From contig NC_079876.1 of assembly GCF_029227915.1 (NCBI RefSeq), positions 35,943,828 through 36,007,827 of the forward strand: 64,000 nt of DNA, read 5' to 3'. This DNA comes from Hydractinia symbiolongicarpus (lineage: Eukaryota; Cnidaria; Hydrozoa; Anthoathecata; Hydractiniidae). The notes under the pieces were generated by a model that was given only the letters and a program-made list of their open reading frames with translations, was not told the origin of the DNA and ran no database searches. This document shows, in pieces, positions 53,283 to 63,770 of the stretch (positions within the stretch are counted from its first letter, which is position 1; each line of letters opens with the position of its first letter). The translations under genes were made by a program, and so were the position numbers.

Positions 53283-55044
53283 TTACATAGTGATATTGTA
53301 TTTTTTGACGGTTTTATTCGATAATGCCTTCAGGCGTTTCTCTTCCTCTTGTCTGGCTTTCATACGGGGATGTGTATTAATGTACAAGAGTCGTTCTTGA
53401 GTAATTGGTTCGACAAGTGCCCAATTTCTTTCTTTTTCGCATCTGGAGAATGCAGTGTAAGCTGTACCAAGGTTATTTTTTTCCATCTGAATTGATTGTT
53501 GTAACTTGATACGCATGTGGGTGGCAGTTTTACCATCTCCAATTGACATACCCTGACTTTTGGCAATTGTTATTGCATATCCTGGCATTAACGGCAGGCC
53601 ATTTCTGCTGCAACAATCAGACTCACATCGACCTTCAACAGCAGTAATTGGTATCCATTTCGGATGTTCTTGAATCCATGACGGGCCTTTATAATTTAGG
53701 AAATCGACTACAACAGCTATTGGAAATTCAGGTGGTGACATATTTGGTGAATAAAGGATTGCAATTACTTTTTCCAGGGCACCATTATTTAGGCCAAGGC
53801 CTGTAAGACCCTTTTGGTTCTTGGTAAGGATTACAGTTGCACCAACTGCCATTAAAGATCTTAGTGGTATTTGACCCAGTTGCTTATCAGTTAAAGAGTG
53901 ATGTGTTCCACGCCCTCTTGATGGAATAACAGCAACTGGCACACCGAGGTTAGCTAATTTATTATGGTTTTCTTCATTAACTTCATTCCATGTTTCCATT
54001 AATGTAAGGACGCGACCATGCAAAAAGTTACATTTTTTTAAATGGGGCAAAGCATTTTCATAACGACTATTTATATCTTGCCAGTCTTGTTGAGTAATCG
54101 ATCCATTGCGTATTCTAAGTAGCCGCTGTAGAAGCGCCAACTGATCGGGTCCTTGGCGCATTGTTTCTGTAAGAACAATAACATCGTGAAATGAGCGATA
54201 GATTGCATAACCAGCAAAGTTGATTGTGGAATCATCATGTTTCGGCGGCTGATGTAAATCCAAAGCACGAATTGGTCCAAGTTGACCAAGGCCCCTAAAG
54301 AAATTGACAGTTGGTACACCTCCATAATAATTATCAAAGTCTCCTGTTGCCTCACATAATCTTTGGCTGCACCAAGCCACTAGAAGCTTCGACTGCATGC
54401 TACGTTCATCAATATTAAGTTGAATCAATTTCAGTTCATTGTTTTCATGCATGCCTGTATATTTTCTTAGCTTTCTTAGAGCTACATCACCCAACAGATA
54501 GTCAGAAAGCTGGACAGAATTTAAATTCTTATCTTTTTTAAGTTTGTGTGGTGGTGGAGTCATTGAGTGTATAGTGCGACCATTAGGTATGAGGACTGAT
54601 GCTGCCCCAGTTGGGGCCAAGTTTAGAATTTCGCTTAAAAATACGACGAACGATTCTAGTTAAGCGCGGTAATGATGAATGTTTTCCCGACACCGGCTGT
54701 TCCTTGTATTAATAAACGTATTGGCTGGGTACCTGTTGGCAAAGTTCCTTTTGCGACTTGTAATAAATGCTGAAGATTTATACCAATGACTGTTCTTTGT
54801 AATTCATTAGCATTTAAGATGTTTATTTGGGGTAAAGTACAATCTTCAGCATGCTGCAATTCATTTTTTTTTTTGCTTCTTCAGATATAGATTGTAACCA
54901 TATGTCAGCATTAATTGGCCATTGACTACCAAAACTTTGAATTGCATAATTATTCCAATCAAATGTAGGCCCACCATCAGGAAGAACCTGTTGTACATTC
55001 GGCTCATTGATATCAGCAACATGGTGCCTAGCAATATCTCTCAT
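53283..55044 (-). pseudogene. Helitron Pif1-like helicase domain (broken)
   Basis: The helicase half of a Helitron Rep/helicase lies here. Walker A is RLLIQGTAGVGKTFIITAL (about 54720-54660). Motif Ia/TIH is LAPTGAASVLIPNGRTIH after a frameshift near 54650. A D-E pair sits in QLNIDERSMQ. TETMRQGPDQ follows, then GYAITIAKSQGMSIGD (motif V) and LGTAYTAFSRCEKERNWALV (motif VI). The usual GDFxQLPP segment is altered to RGLGQLGPI. In the active element this SF1B helicase would unwind the donor strand during rolling-circle transposition. A shift near 54830-54870 also separates the upstream part (55044-54823). Confidence 0.75.
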
Positions 55045-55167
55045 TATTGCTCTACCTATGTTCGCTTGTGCAATGGCAGAATTTTGGGAACATTGGGAAC
55101 TTGCATCTGTATATTGTGATGATTGATCCGAACACTGAGTATTTAAATATTGTATTTAAATTATGGT

Positions 55168-57231
55168 TTAAATATTGATTGCACAGGTGTGACTTTGTGT
55201 TCTCTCGCTTTTTTTATCGAATGATTGTTTAGCCTTTTTCAATGAATCAATTAATATTGATGGGCATTCTTCAGTTTGAACAAGGGAAGCCAAAGCAGCA
55301 GCAAATGACTCATGTTGTCCCTTCAAATCTTCGGTATTGTGCCACGTTCCAACAGAAAATGTAATGAGCATAGCTTTTGCATAGTCCTCAGTAACAGGCC
55401 AGACAGGTTTTGTAGATATTCCTGTAAAAACTGGGACGTGATCTACTTTGCAGGTACAATTACACTTTTTGCTCCAGTTCCATAATGATATTTCTGGCTC
55501 AGTTTCTCTCCGCTTATCACTTAAGTATTTGTCTAATGCGCTACTTTTTGTAACAGTTCCATCTTCACCAGACGTATCCAAGGCTCGGAAACCACTGATA
55601 CCAATGTATCGAAAATTTCTGGTACATCTAGTCAGACGACCACCACTATTAATGAAATCCGCCGCAGCACCTGGAACATCTACTAAACCCGCAATTTTTT
55701 AAAGTAGTCGTTGAGCCAAATTTTTAACAGTGCTTCCATCATCAGTGTTTTCAATGAGATGGCGATAAACATGTACTAAATCTTCCGTTGAAGCAGCACC
55801 TTTGCAAGCATAACTAGCAATGTATTTTTGTAGAGCGAGAAAGTTCTGATCGATAATGGGTTGACTATCACAATTTGCTAGCCAACTAAGTAGGCGTGTT
55901 TTTACATGCATCATCAAGCGAGGATGATCCCGTGGTCCCTCATATCTAGGATGTTCCCCTTCTGTTATGACAGCATTAAAAGGATGAATCTCTTTACCAC
56001 TTGTTTTTTTGGTTTGTGGATCAATATCGCCAAAATGAAAGCGACAGTACTTCTGTGGAGCAGTATCTTTTTTATTCTTACGGCGATAACGCAAACAATT
56101 GGAATTACAATTATGGAGGCCAATCCTGTTCACAAGATAGGTATGTTGCTCTTTTATACCACCTTCATGACTAGCAACATCCGAAAGTTCTTGTGCCAAT
56201 GGGTTATGGTCCGGTGGAGCTTGAGTCCCCTCTGGTCTGGCCCATTGATCTTTGTTTGGAGCCCAAGTTTTAATTCCAGAAGTATCTATAATTTCATTTC
56301 CACCAGTAGGATGCAGTGAAATAAACATTGGTAAAAAAAAGGCATTACTGTCTTCATTTGTTGTTTGTAACCAATTTTGAAGTTCTTGCGCTGCAGGTTT
56401 TAATGCTTGTGAGTCTGCAACATCATCAGACAAGCTATCCATTATAGTTTTGACTTTCCGGGCATGTTTAGATGACGATATTATTGCGTGTCCATGTATC
56501 TCACCTCGACTTTTAACAAATTCATATCGCAACCAATAGTCATCATATTGAAATACTTCCTTACTAACTGTGGCGAAGTAATTTATAGTCCTTGCATCGA
56601 AATACTGTGTCACAATATGAAGATTTTGTAGAATCATTTCCTGCTTGAATTTATTATCACTTTCCATTTGCTGGCGTACAGCATCTTCGTTTACATTGTT
56701 TATCAACGCATAATACTTAATAAGTAGTTCATGCAATGGTTTCCAATGAAATTCGGCACAACTGTTGGTATCAAAATATGCTGGTAAATCGCCAAATTCA
56801 TTTCGTCTAAAAAACAGCATGGCATCCAATTTTTTTTTTTGGTCTCTTCAGTATGGATCGGTATTTACCAGGTTTTTTCCAATACTAATAATTTTACGTG
56901 GAACTGAATCATCATCATTTTGTAAATTATCTCGAAGTTCAGCGATTGTGAGGTGAGCATCATTTAATTGTTGTAAAACAAGAAAGCTACCCTGCTGCAA
57001 TGCTTGCATTCGCAAACGCATGCTCAATAAGAAAAAATTCAAGTACGGATGACGTGCTACACGATTATCAGAACAATAATATATATGTTCGATGTATTCT
57101 TCAAAGTTAATTTTATTTAATCTTGGAACAGTTAAGTCACAATTTCCATTAATAAAAACAGTTGGGTATGCCATAGTAAAAATACCCGGAGTTTTTAATT
57201 CCCGAATAGGCTGTTCTCTTGTATATTCCAA
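55168..57231 (-). pseudogene. Helitron HUH endonuclease (Rep) region (broken by stops)
   Basis: One frame runs from 57231 with stop codons at 56848-56850 (TGA, where a Trp would fit in a NTDPYxRDQ context) and 55699-55701 (TAA). The Rep core at 56829-55699 has RYEFVKSRGEIHGHAIIS, giving the H-x-H metal site (about residues 112-114), and LQKYIASYACKGAAS with two Tyr four apart, matching the Helitron Y2 catalytic pair. The N-terminal part (57231-56848) is Helitron-like N domain; the C-terminal part (55581-55168) links to the helicase. The enzyme would nick and rejoin single-stranded ends. Dead in this copy. Confidence 0.75.
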
Positions 57232-57255
57232 ATTTGCATTTGCAAAAGTGCCATG

Positions 57256-58783
57256 TTAAAGAGCTTGATTAACCGCATCTTCAGAACCCAAGAGCTTTTC
57301 GAGTATTGTTCGTAACTCTTTGTCAGCATCTTTAGGTTCAACGGGGCACACTAAACCAGAACGGGTTATACTCTCATCATCTTCAGGTAGGTTTTGTTGA
57401 AATTGATTTTCAGCAGGACCCTCATCTCCTTCTGGTATGATATTTGGCAATTCCACAACTGGCAAATCAGGTAGTTCAGAACGTATCTCTGGTAAATTTT
57501 GAATGCGGTCATATTTTATTGAGACATCCTTATAGTATTCATTTGGCAGGAACTGGAAGTAGCGTCCTTTTAGAGGTTTGTCAATGTGATCAGAGCCATT
57601 GTATTGATGTTTATTTTTAGTATCTTGACATTCAACACCCCCTTCTGGGTATCCAAAACACAGCCCTCGTAATGCATTTTCAACTTTAACCCTTTGCACG
57701 GTATATTGTTAAACCGAATTTTGACTTCCCTTCTTTCTAATAACCACTATTCCAACATCCGATGGTAACGATGGCAATTCTTTAGCAATTTGCATTCTTT
57801 GAGGGAAACTGATACAATGTCCTTTTGATGCAAGCATGCCATGTGATACAACGAATCAACGCTACTTCCAGTATGGTCAAATTTTGGAGATATGGTGGTA
57901 CTGGTGAAAAATGCATATCATTATGACGGATGTTATCCTGTAACGGACCCAAGTCGTCATTATCAGCTGACAGTATACCTGAAAATCTAGCAGGCGTCTT
58001 CACGCTAAGACTCTCCCTGTGACACCTATCACACCTACCATCGCTGAATATTTTCCATGGCTTAACGGTAATTGGTTTTGTTTCATTTTTTGCAGTAGGT
58101 CTTATTGGAGGTGTTGCATGAAATACTGGTCGAGTTTCAAGACAAGTTTTACAGGTTGATAAACTATGTAATTTCTCACCTTCTTCAAACTGTATTACAG
58201 CAGCCACTACATCGGGATTTTGATGAATGGTGGCAGTTTCACTTCCAAAAATGTTGTCTTGATCACTGAACTGGTTGCCTGTGACAACTGTTGAGATTGA
58301 CTGTAGGGTTGATAAATTTGTTAGTATGGACTGTTGTGTGGTTGGTAAATTTGTTGACAAAATATTTTTCTGATTGTGTGTAGTGATTGGCAGTGTAACT
58401 AGTCGGTTTTTTAAATTTGAATTTTTCTGTTTACCCACAGCTGTTTTACAAACGGCTTTTCTGCATCTATAATATATTCGAGAGCGCCTTCTTTTTGTTT
58501 CGATAATTGTTTCATTGACTTCAGGTTCTTCATATTTAATATTCAACTGAAGACACTTTTGCTTTACAGCATATTCTCTATCATTTTTCTTTTTTGTTGT
58601 TTTATAAGAAGACATAAGAGATTCCAGTATTTTCTCTACTGAAAGATCTTGACTTTCCTTCAAAGTAGTCACTTCCTTTTCACCAGCCTGATTGGTTATA
58701 TTTTCAGGCTGGATTGTACTTTTTGATGACAAACAAGGAACTTTCTTAGGTGGACTGAGTGATGTAACAGGAGGAATGCTCAC
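57256..58783 (-). pseudogene. Helitron N-terminal region with Cys-rich segment
   Basis: Two frames (58783-57782 and 57699-57256) cover the part between the OTU domain and Rep. The first has a long low-complexity Ser/Thr/Gln region, then SDGRCDRCHRESLSVKTPAR and YLQNLTILEVALIRCI. This Cys-pair plus L-T-x-x-E-x-x-L-I-R block commonly precedes Helitron Rep domains (DUF6570-like, from memory). The second has GLCFGYPEGGVECQDTKNK and an acidic Pro/Glu region. Shifts lie near 58790 and 57780, and in-frame TAA codons near 57708 and at 57256-57258. Confidence 0.55.
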
Positions 58784-58797
58784 ATTGTCATCAAAGA

Positions 58798-59394
58798 TCA
58801 GCGATTGGTATCTCTGTTATTTTTAAAAATTTCCATATCACTATTTTTGCGAACAAATTTGACCACAGCTTCTCGCCGTTGGAGATGATCCTGAAAATGT
58901 AGTTCAGGGGGTACAATTTGTCTGATCTCAGGGCGATTAAATTGCTGTACTATTGCTCTATAAAAGCAGTTGCCATCCCCTATTGTATTTTCTCGATATG
59001 TTATATTCGACAGACCAATACTTCTAGCATAAGCAACTATATGGTCTGCAGAATTTGACTGATTTAGAAGATGGGCAGCATAAGATTCTTGTAGTGTTAT
59101 TTGGAAGTCAATATCATTGTTATTGAAGGGTCCAGGATTGCTTTCAATATCCCCGGATAACAATAACAGTAACTTTAAACATGCAAGATTAATGTTACAG
59201 CTCAGACAACACATGAGAATTATCGAAATGAAAAGTTTCAAAAAATAAATAAAGTGGTTGTTATTATCAAGATTGTCAAAAAACATTCCTGATTGTGTGT
59301 GAAAATTTCTACCATTCTTAATGTTATTGGAGTGACTAGCGGCTACATTATAAAAAGAACCGATGGTGGCACGATATGCTTGGACTGATATCAT
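58798..59394 (-). pseudogene. 2A-like peptide plus OTU cysteine protease domain at the Helitron N-terminus
   Basis: The 198-residue frame starts MISVQAYRATIGSFYN and contains a hydrophobic region (FIYFLKLFISIILMCCL and LACLKLLLLLS, about residues 48-80). It is followed directly by GDIESNPGP (81-89), a perfect match to the D-x-E-x-N-P-G-P rule of 2A ribosome-skipping peptides. After it comes an OTU protease core, TIGDGNCFYRAIVQQF (about 138-153), with the catalytic Asp and Cys present. The frame breaks before the catalytic His would be reached. Skipping at the 2A site would release a signal-like leader from the OTU-Rep-helicase polyprotein. Known 2A peptides in LINEs have leader roles. The protein is a dead copy. 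Confidence 0.65.
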
Positions 59395-59509
59395 GATGAA
59401 TTTGTCTGCACTAAATGGTTGATCAGGTACACAAACCCTTTTACTATATCTATGCCAAAATGCAGGACACAGCAGGGGTCTAAAAATCAGACAAAAAATT
59501 AAGTAAATT

Positions 59510-59610
59510 TACTAAAAGATGCACCAGCTACAGTTTGCACGTAAATAAGATATAAACAGTAAGTAAATATACTAAAAGATGCACTAGCTGCAGTTTGCAC
59601 TTAAATGTTT
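59510..59610. repeat. Short tandem duplication upstream of the Helitron coding region
   Basis: The segment AAGTAAATTTACTAAAAGAT with GCACCAGCTACAGTTTGCAC is repeated once about 60 bp later with a few changes. Confidence 0.7.
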
Positions 59611-59954
59611 GTTTGGTTGCTAGCAAAAGACACGGACAAAGTTATCAAATAATACTTATCCAATGTATGTTCCAATGTCAATAAAGTCCCAGCAAACAAA
59701 CACAACACGCTCCGGTAAATTACCAGAGGGTTTGAAAAAAAAGTGGCGCCAGGAAAGTATAATTCGATGGCCTAAACCACGTGTTCCATTTTGTCCAATC
59801 AAAGCAAAGAACTTTTGTGTTTGGAATAATCTACGTGATCCATTTTGTCCAATCAATCAACGATATTACATTTTGTTTATAATCTTACCAATTAGAATCC
59901 GTAAAAACACGGCATCGGTGTCCCCACCATTACGGTTCTTGACCAATATGGTAT

Positions 59955-60970
59955 GGGAGTAACATATTACGTAATCAAGTTGGGGGAGGGGGGGGGTCAT
60001 CGAAATTGCTTACGCTTGAATATGGGGGAGCGGGGAGGGGTCAAGTGGTTTGATGGGGTGTGAAAAATATCAACTATCTAAAGCCGCTTTTACATGATCA
60101 AATTTTATATGACATACGATATATGATCATATAAACCACCTGCTCGTCTCATCATATGCAATGGTGTTACACGATCATATATTGTGCATCAAATTTTACT
60201 TTCACTTCTTTTTCTTCATCAACATGAGGATGAGGACTTGCGCGGCTGCTGTTATTATTGCAGTTGTCTCAAAAAAAGTCAAGAAGGGTTAAGCTGTGGC
60301 GGAGTAGGACTTGGATCTCGGAATTGCGTTTAGAAGAGAAGAATGACTAAGAATTACTTGCAAATGGCGGCAGAAATTTTGACGAAATTCTTGGGCTTGT
60401 TGAAAAAATTTGTCTGTGTTTTCAGATTTTCTTTCTGCAATGTTTTTCTCTTGAATATTTCCTCGTCTTCTGTATGTTTGTTTCATGTTTACATAACTTC
60501 GGTACAATTAAAAACGCGTTATGATTGGTTAACATCTCAATTTCGAAAGAGGACAATAGGTTTATATGATCATATATCATATAAAAAATAGGACGTTTTC
60601 TATCTTTAAAAATTCGATCATATATATATGATCATAAAAATTTTCATCATATAACGTATGTTACACGATCAAATTTATAGTATATGTCATATAAAATTTG
60701 ATCGTGTAAAAGCGGCTTAAAGCGTTTGTATTCGCCATATTCTATATCTTGCATGTAAAATATAAAAGTAAAATATAAAACTGTAAATATCTAAAACTTT
60801 TGTAGGGTCTGGTATAACCGAGAAAATGAAATATTGGGGGGGGGGTGGTGGTAAGTAGATGATGACGTAATTTTGGGAGGGGGTCGACCAAATGATTACG
60901 ACTGATTACATGGGGGAGGTGGGAGTAGAAATTAGGCAAAAAATTGATTACGTAATATGTGAACGCTCCC
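59955..60970. mobile_element. MITE with G-rich arms (GGGAG...ACATATTACGTAATCA ends)
   Basis: The left end GGGAGTAACATATTACGTAA and the right end, reversed GGGAGCGTTCACATATTACG, are inverted repeats of about 25 bp with a 3-bp gap. Flanks show a possible 3-bp duplication TAT (59952-59954 and 60971-60973). Inside each arm are G-rich runs (59981-59995; 60835-60890). A Harbinger element is nested at 60082-60717. No coding capacity of its own. Confidence 0.65.
60082..60717. mobile_element. Nested PIF/Harbinger non-autonomous element
   Basis: Inverted repeats AGCCGCTTTTACA(T/C)GATC continue for about 35 bp through TTTTATATGACATA, and the element is flanked by TAA on both sides (60079-60081, 60718-60720), the PIF/Harbinger target. 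The interior matches the fragment at 15661 and retains scraps of the transposase start (near 60222-60400). It sits wholly inside the MITE at 59955-60970, so it inserted later. Confidence 0.8.
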
Positions 60971-61189
60971 TATGGCAATTCATTTTTTGGAAACGATGTA
61001 GCTAACTAAATATCTATGTAATGGGTATTCCTAATCAAAACAGAATAATCTCAATTATTGTGTCTGGGCATGTCACAAACAATTTTCCTATATACTTAGT
61101 AGCCAGCAGCTAACCTTGGTGTCTGGATGATCAAGTATACCTGCCTTTTTTGACATGACATTGTGCTGTATAAATGAAAATGATGAATG

Positions 61190-61368
61190 TATGCAACTCT
61201 CCCCTCCACAATTCAAAAATTACTATTATTCTCAATACAGCTATAGCATTTAGTCATGATTACCTGGTTATTGTAGGTGCAAGATAATTTGTTTTTCTCT
61301 GCCCTGTCCAGGATTTGAACTTGGATCTCTCATTTACATGAGTATCATAGCCGTTAGACCAACAGGGC
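61190..61368 (-). repeat. tRNA-derived SINE-like element, copy 2
   Basis: The 68-base tRNA-like head (61368-61301) has the same acceptor stem as copy 1. Its T arm carries an extra mismatch (TTCAAAT loop), and the shared tail begins near ATTATCTTGCACCTACAAT. It keeps the same shortened anticodon arm length as copy 1. Confidence 0.6.
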
Positions 61369-61753
61369 ATGAGTAAATATATATACAAAACTTCACAGGT
61401 GCACATTTCAACAAATAACTTGTTATAAATAAATAATTTTTATGATAAATTGGGTAATTTTTATTTTCTAAAAAAGAAAATTTTCCTTCAATATTCTTTT
61501 TGGCGGTAAAATAAGGTATGGTCTGTAAAATATACTAAATATCATTATAACAAAGTTCTGCTAAAAAGAATATAAGTTTTAAGACTTCTCCAATTCTTAA
61601 AACATGTACTCCAATATTGGCCACAACAGATAATAAGATCAAAATTTGAAAATATATATATAAACAAAACCAAAGCAAAAAAAATATTTGATTTGAGGAC
61701 ATAGGTCCCTTCTATATATTATTAATATTCCATGGGCCGGCGACACATTTTAT

Positions 61754-61981
61754 TTGGACAATGATGCTAGAATGGTATCTGGCAATGTTGTATATACAGT
61801 TAAGGTCAAGTTACAGAAAGGGAAATTATTTCCCGGTGTAGAAATTATGAGATTTCCCAATTGCAAATTATTTTTGATTTCTGAAAGGTGTTCTGACTGC
61901 AAAAATGAATGTGGTATAGATGATTGTACAAGAAGCGCTTGTCTGGATTTAGATGAGTTGCAGCACGACTTAATATTTTGA
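61754..61981 (+). CDS. Hypothetical Cys-rich ORF
   Basis: The 75-residue ORF reads MDNDARMVSGNVVYTVKVKL and ends with a cysteine cluster (CSDCKNECGIDDCTRSAC) and an acidic tail. Its composition is less AT-driven than most short ORFs here, and the upstream bases extend the frame, so it could be one exon of a larger gene. No homolog is recognised. The evidence is weak. Confidence 0.2.
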   Translation: MDNDARMVSGNVVYTVKVKLQKGKLFPGVEIMRFPNCKLFLISERCSDCKNECGIDDCTRSACLDLDELQHDLIF

Positions 61982-62215
61982 TTTGCATCCACACCAATGG
62001 ACATGTGCATACATATGGACAGGCAGAAACTATTTTATAAATGAACAGAAAAATGTTTGTTTTTGGAAAAACTAGCTACCAGTGTCTGTATTAGCTAATC
62101 CACAGTTCGTTCCGGGCACAATATTTCACGAGCCAATGATATTACATTCTGTTTATAATCTGACGAATTAGAATCCGTAAAAAATATGGCACCTAGTTTG
62201 GTATATTTAGCACAA

Positions 62216-62685
62216 GGGTGCCGATAAGCCGCATACGCCGTAAAAACTGCGGGCGTTTTCGGGCGAGTTCGGCGTTTTGAAAAAAATTCAGGTATTTGCC
62301 CGAAAAAACCCGCATAGTCCCGAACAATGCCCGAAAAAAAAAAGATTCACCACAAATGACTCTCGAAGAATTATTTAAAAAAGTATAAAAATTAAAATGA
62401 ACTAACTATGTGATAGCGAAGTTCTTAAAAGAACTGTTTTTTATGATTTGTGATAAGATTTACTTGATAAATAACATATATAAACTTTATTAACTCCTTT
62501 CTCTTCAAACGCATTCTTTTAACTGTCGTCCGCCATGTTTATGTTACAAGGGTGTTGCATTTCGGGAATGTTCCGGGCGTGTTCGGGAAAGTGCGGACGG
62601 TTTCGGCCGACAACCGTCTATTTAATTCGAAAAGTCGCCCAAACTCGCCCGTATATATGCGGGCGTTTGCGGCTTATCGGCACCC
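62216..62685. mobile_element. GC-rich inverted-repeat element
   Basis: Both ends carry GGGTGCCGATAAGCCGCA in inverted orientation, and similarity continues for about 60 bp through GCGGGC and GGGCGAGTT segments. The interior is AT-rich in the centre. CCCGAA/TTCGGG runs are frequent near the ends. No clear target duplication is seen. Non-coding, MITE-like. Confidence 0.7.
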
Positions 62686-63690
62686 TCTTTATTTAGCTAG
62701 AATATCTGAGCCATTAAATTATGTTTTATGCTTTAGTTAGGGAGCTTTTTAGGGGTGTGAATGACCTAAAAGTGAAAAATAGTGATAGCTCTACATAACC
62801 TTCCATTTTCACTATATTTTTCAAAATAAATACTATGGACAAGGTTGCAAAAAACACATTATGGAGGTTGCATTTATTCTTTTATATATATAAAAAGTCC
62901 AGGCTCTTCTGCTAAAAAGAATATGTCTATACCAATGTTCTTTTGCTGATTTGGCTAAACTTTTGGTTCTTAGTTTTTTGTCTAAAATTGTTAGAACCAA
63001 CATATTTTGTGGATAATTGTAGATATTTGATGGTACTTTCCTAATCAGAGCATAATTAACTCATTGTGCAGTATGTGTATGACTAGAAAATATGTCTTAA
63101 GGATCATTTAAATCTAGCTACATAGCTAATTTTATGCCGGCCAAGTAGCCAGTTTTATGTCAGATAAGTCTAGTGAGAAAAACAGTTTTGTGCTGGTTAA
63201 CTACCTAGTTTATGCTGCTAGCTAGCCAATTTGGTAGTGTTATACCAGCTTATTTTGCCACATATGTTGGTAGTTATTTGCTAGTTAGGTGTGGGTGAGA
63301 AAAGGTTCATTACATGTAAAAAATAGTGATATACTAGCTAGCTATTCATACTTCCCTCTTTCGTTTTCTTGAAAATATCAGTTCGTCCCCATTTTCCGCT
63401 TGGCACCATCTTTAAAAAACAACAAACACTCCATCGCTTTGCTCCTTAATAAACACGTTGTCTCGCTTACTATAAACTGTACTAAAGAATGACCACATTA
63501 AATTGCTGGATTACTGTGATTTTTTGTTTGAATTTTTATAATTCGGATGTATAGGGACGAAATCGCATAGAAATGCTATATACTCTCTATCGTACTTCTT
63601 TTCCCTTATATTTGGCTTATATAATGAGGAAATAGGCTCCGCTACGCTTCGTGCGCTGGCGCGCACTCCGCTACTCTCCGCAAAAAAATA
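62686..63690. other. Stretch without supported genes
   Basis: AT-rich sequence with TAGCTAGC-type runs (63110-63240). A short GC-rich block GCTGGCGCGCACTCCGC lies at about 63655. Confidence 0.35.
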
Positions 63691-63770
63691 TGCCAGCAAG
63701 GGAGTTTGATTGCACTGGTCTTATCTTTGAAGAGTGACGACTCCACTTCTTACCCCAGTCACAAAAGATT
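63688..63770 (+). repeat. Copy of a dispersed 70-bp sequence (GCCAGCAAGG...GAGTGACGACTCCAC)
   Basis: Related copies occur at 47048-47120 (plus) and twice on the minus strand at about 41265-41330 and 41350-41450. Shared parts are GCCAGCAAGGG, a GTTTGA(C/T)TG segment, a TCTTTGGAGAGTGACGAC-like segment and CCACTTATTACCCCA. Confidence 0.6.

Larger units (their letters stand above)
53283..59394 (-). mobile_element. Decayed autonomous OTU-bearing Helitron (coding span)
   Basis: Order on the minus strand: leader-2A-OTU, Cys-rich region, Rep (HUH/Y2), linker, helicase. OTU domains are known in the Helentron/Helitron2 branch, which also often has minisatellites near one end; here minisatellites lie just beyond the 3' coding end. 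I could not find convincing termini. The short Helitrons in the window (CTAG ends) are a different end type as far as can be seen, so mobilisation by this element is unproven. Confidence 0.7.
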
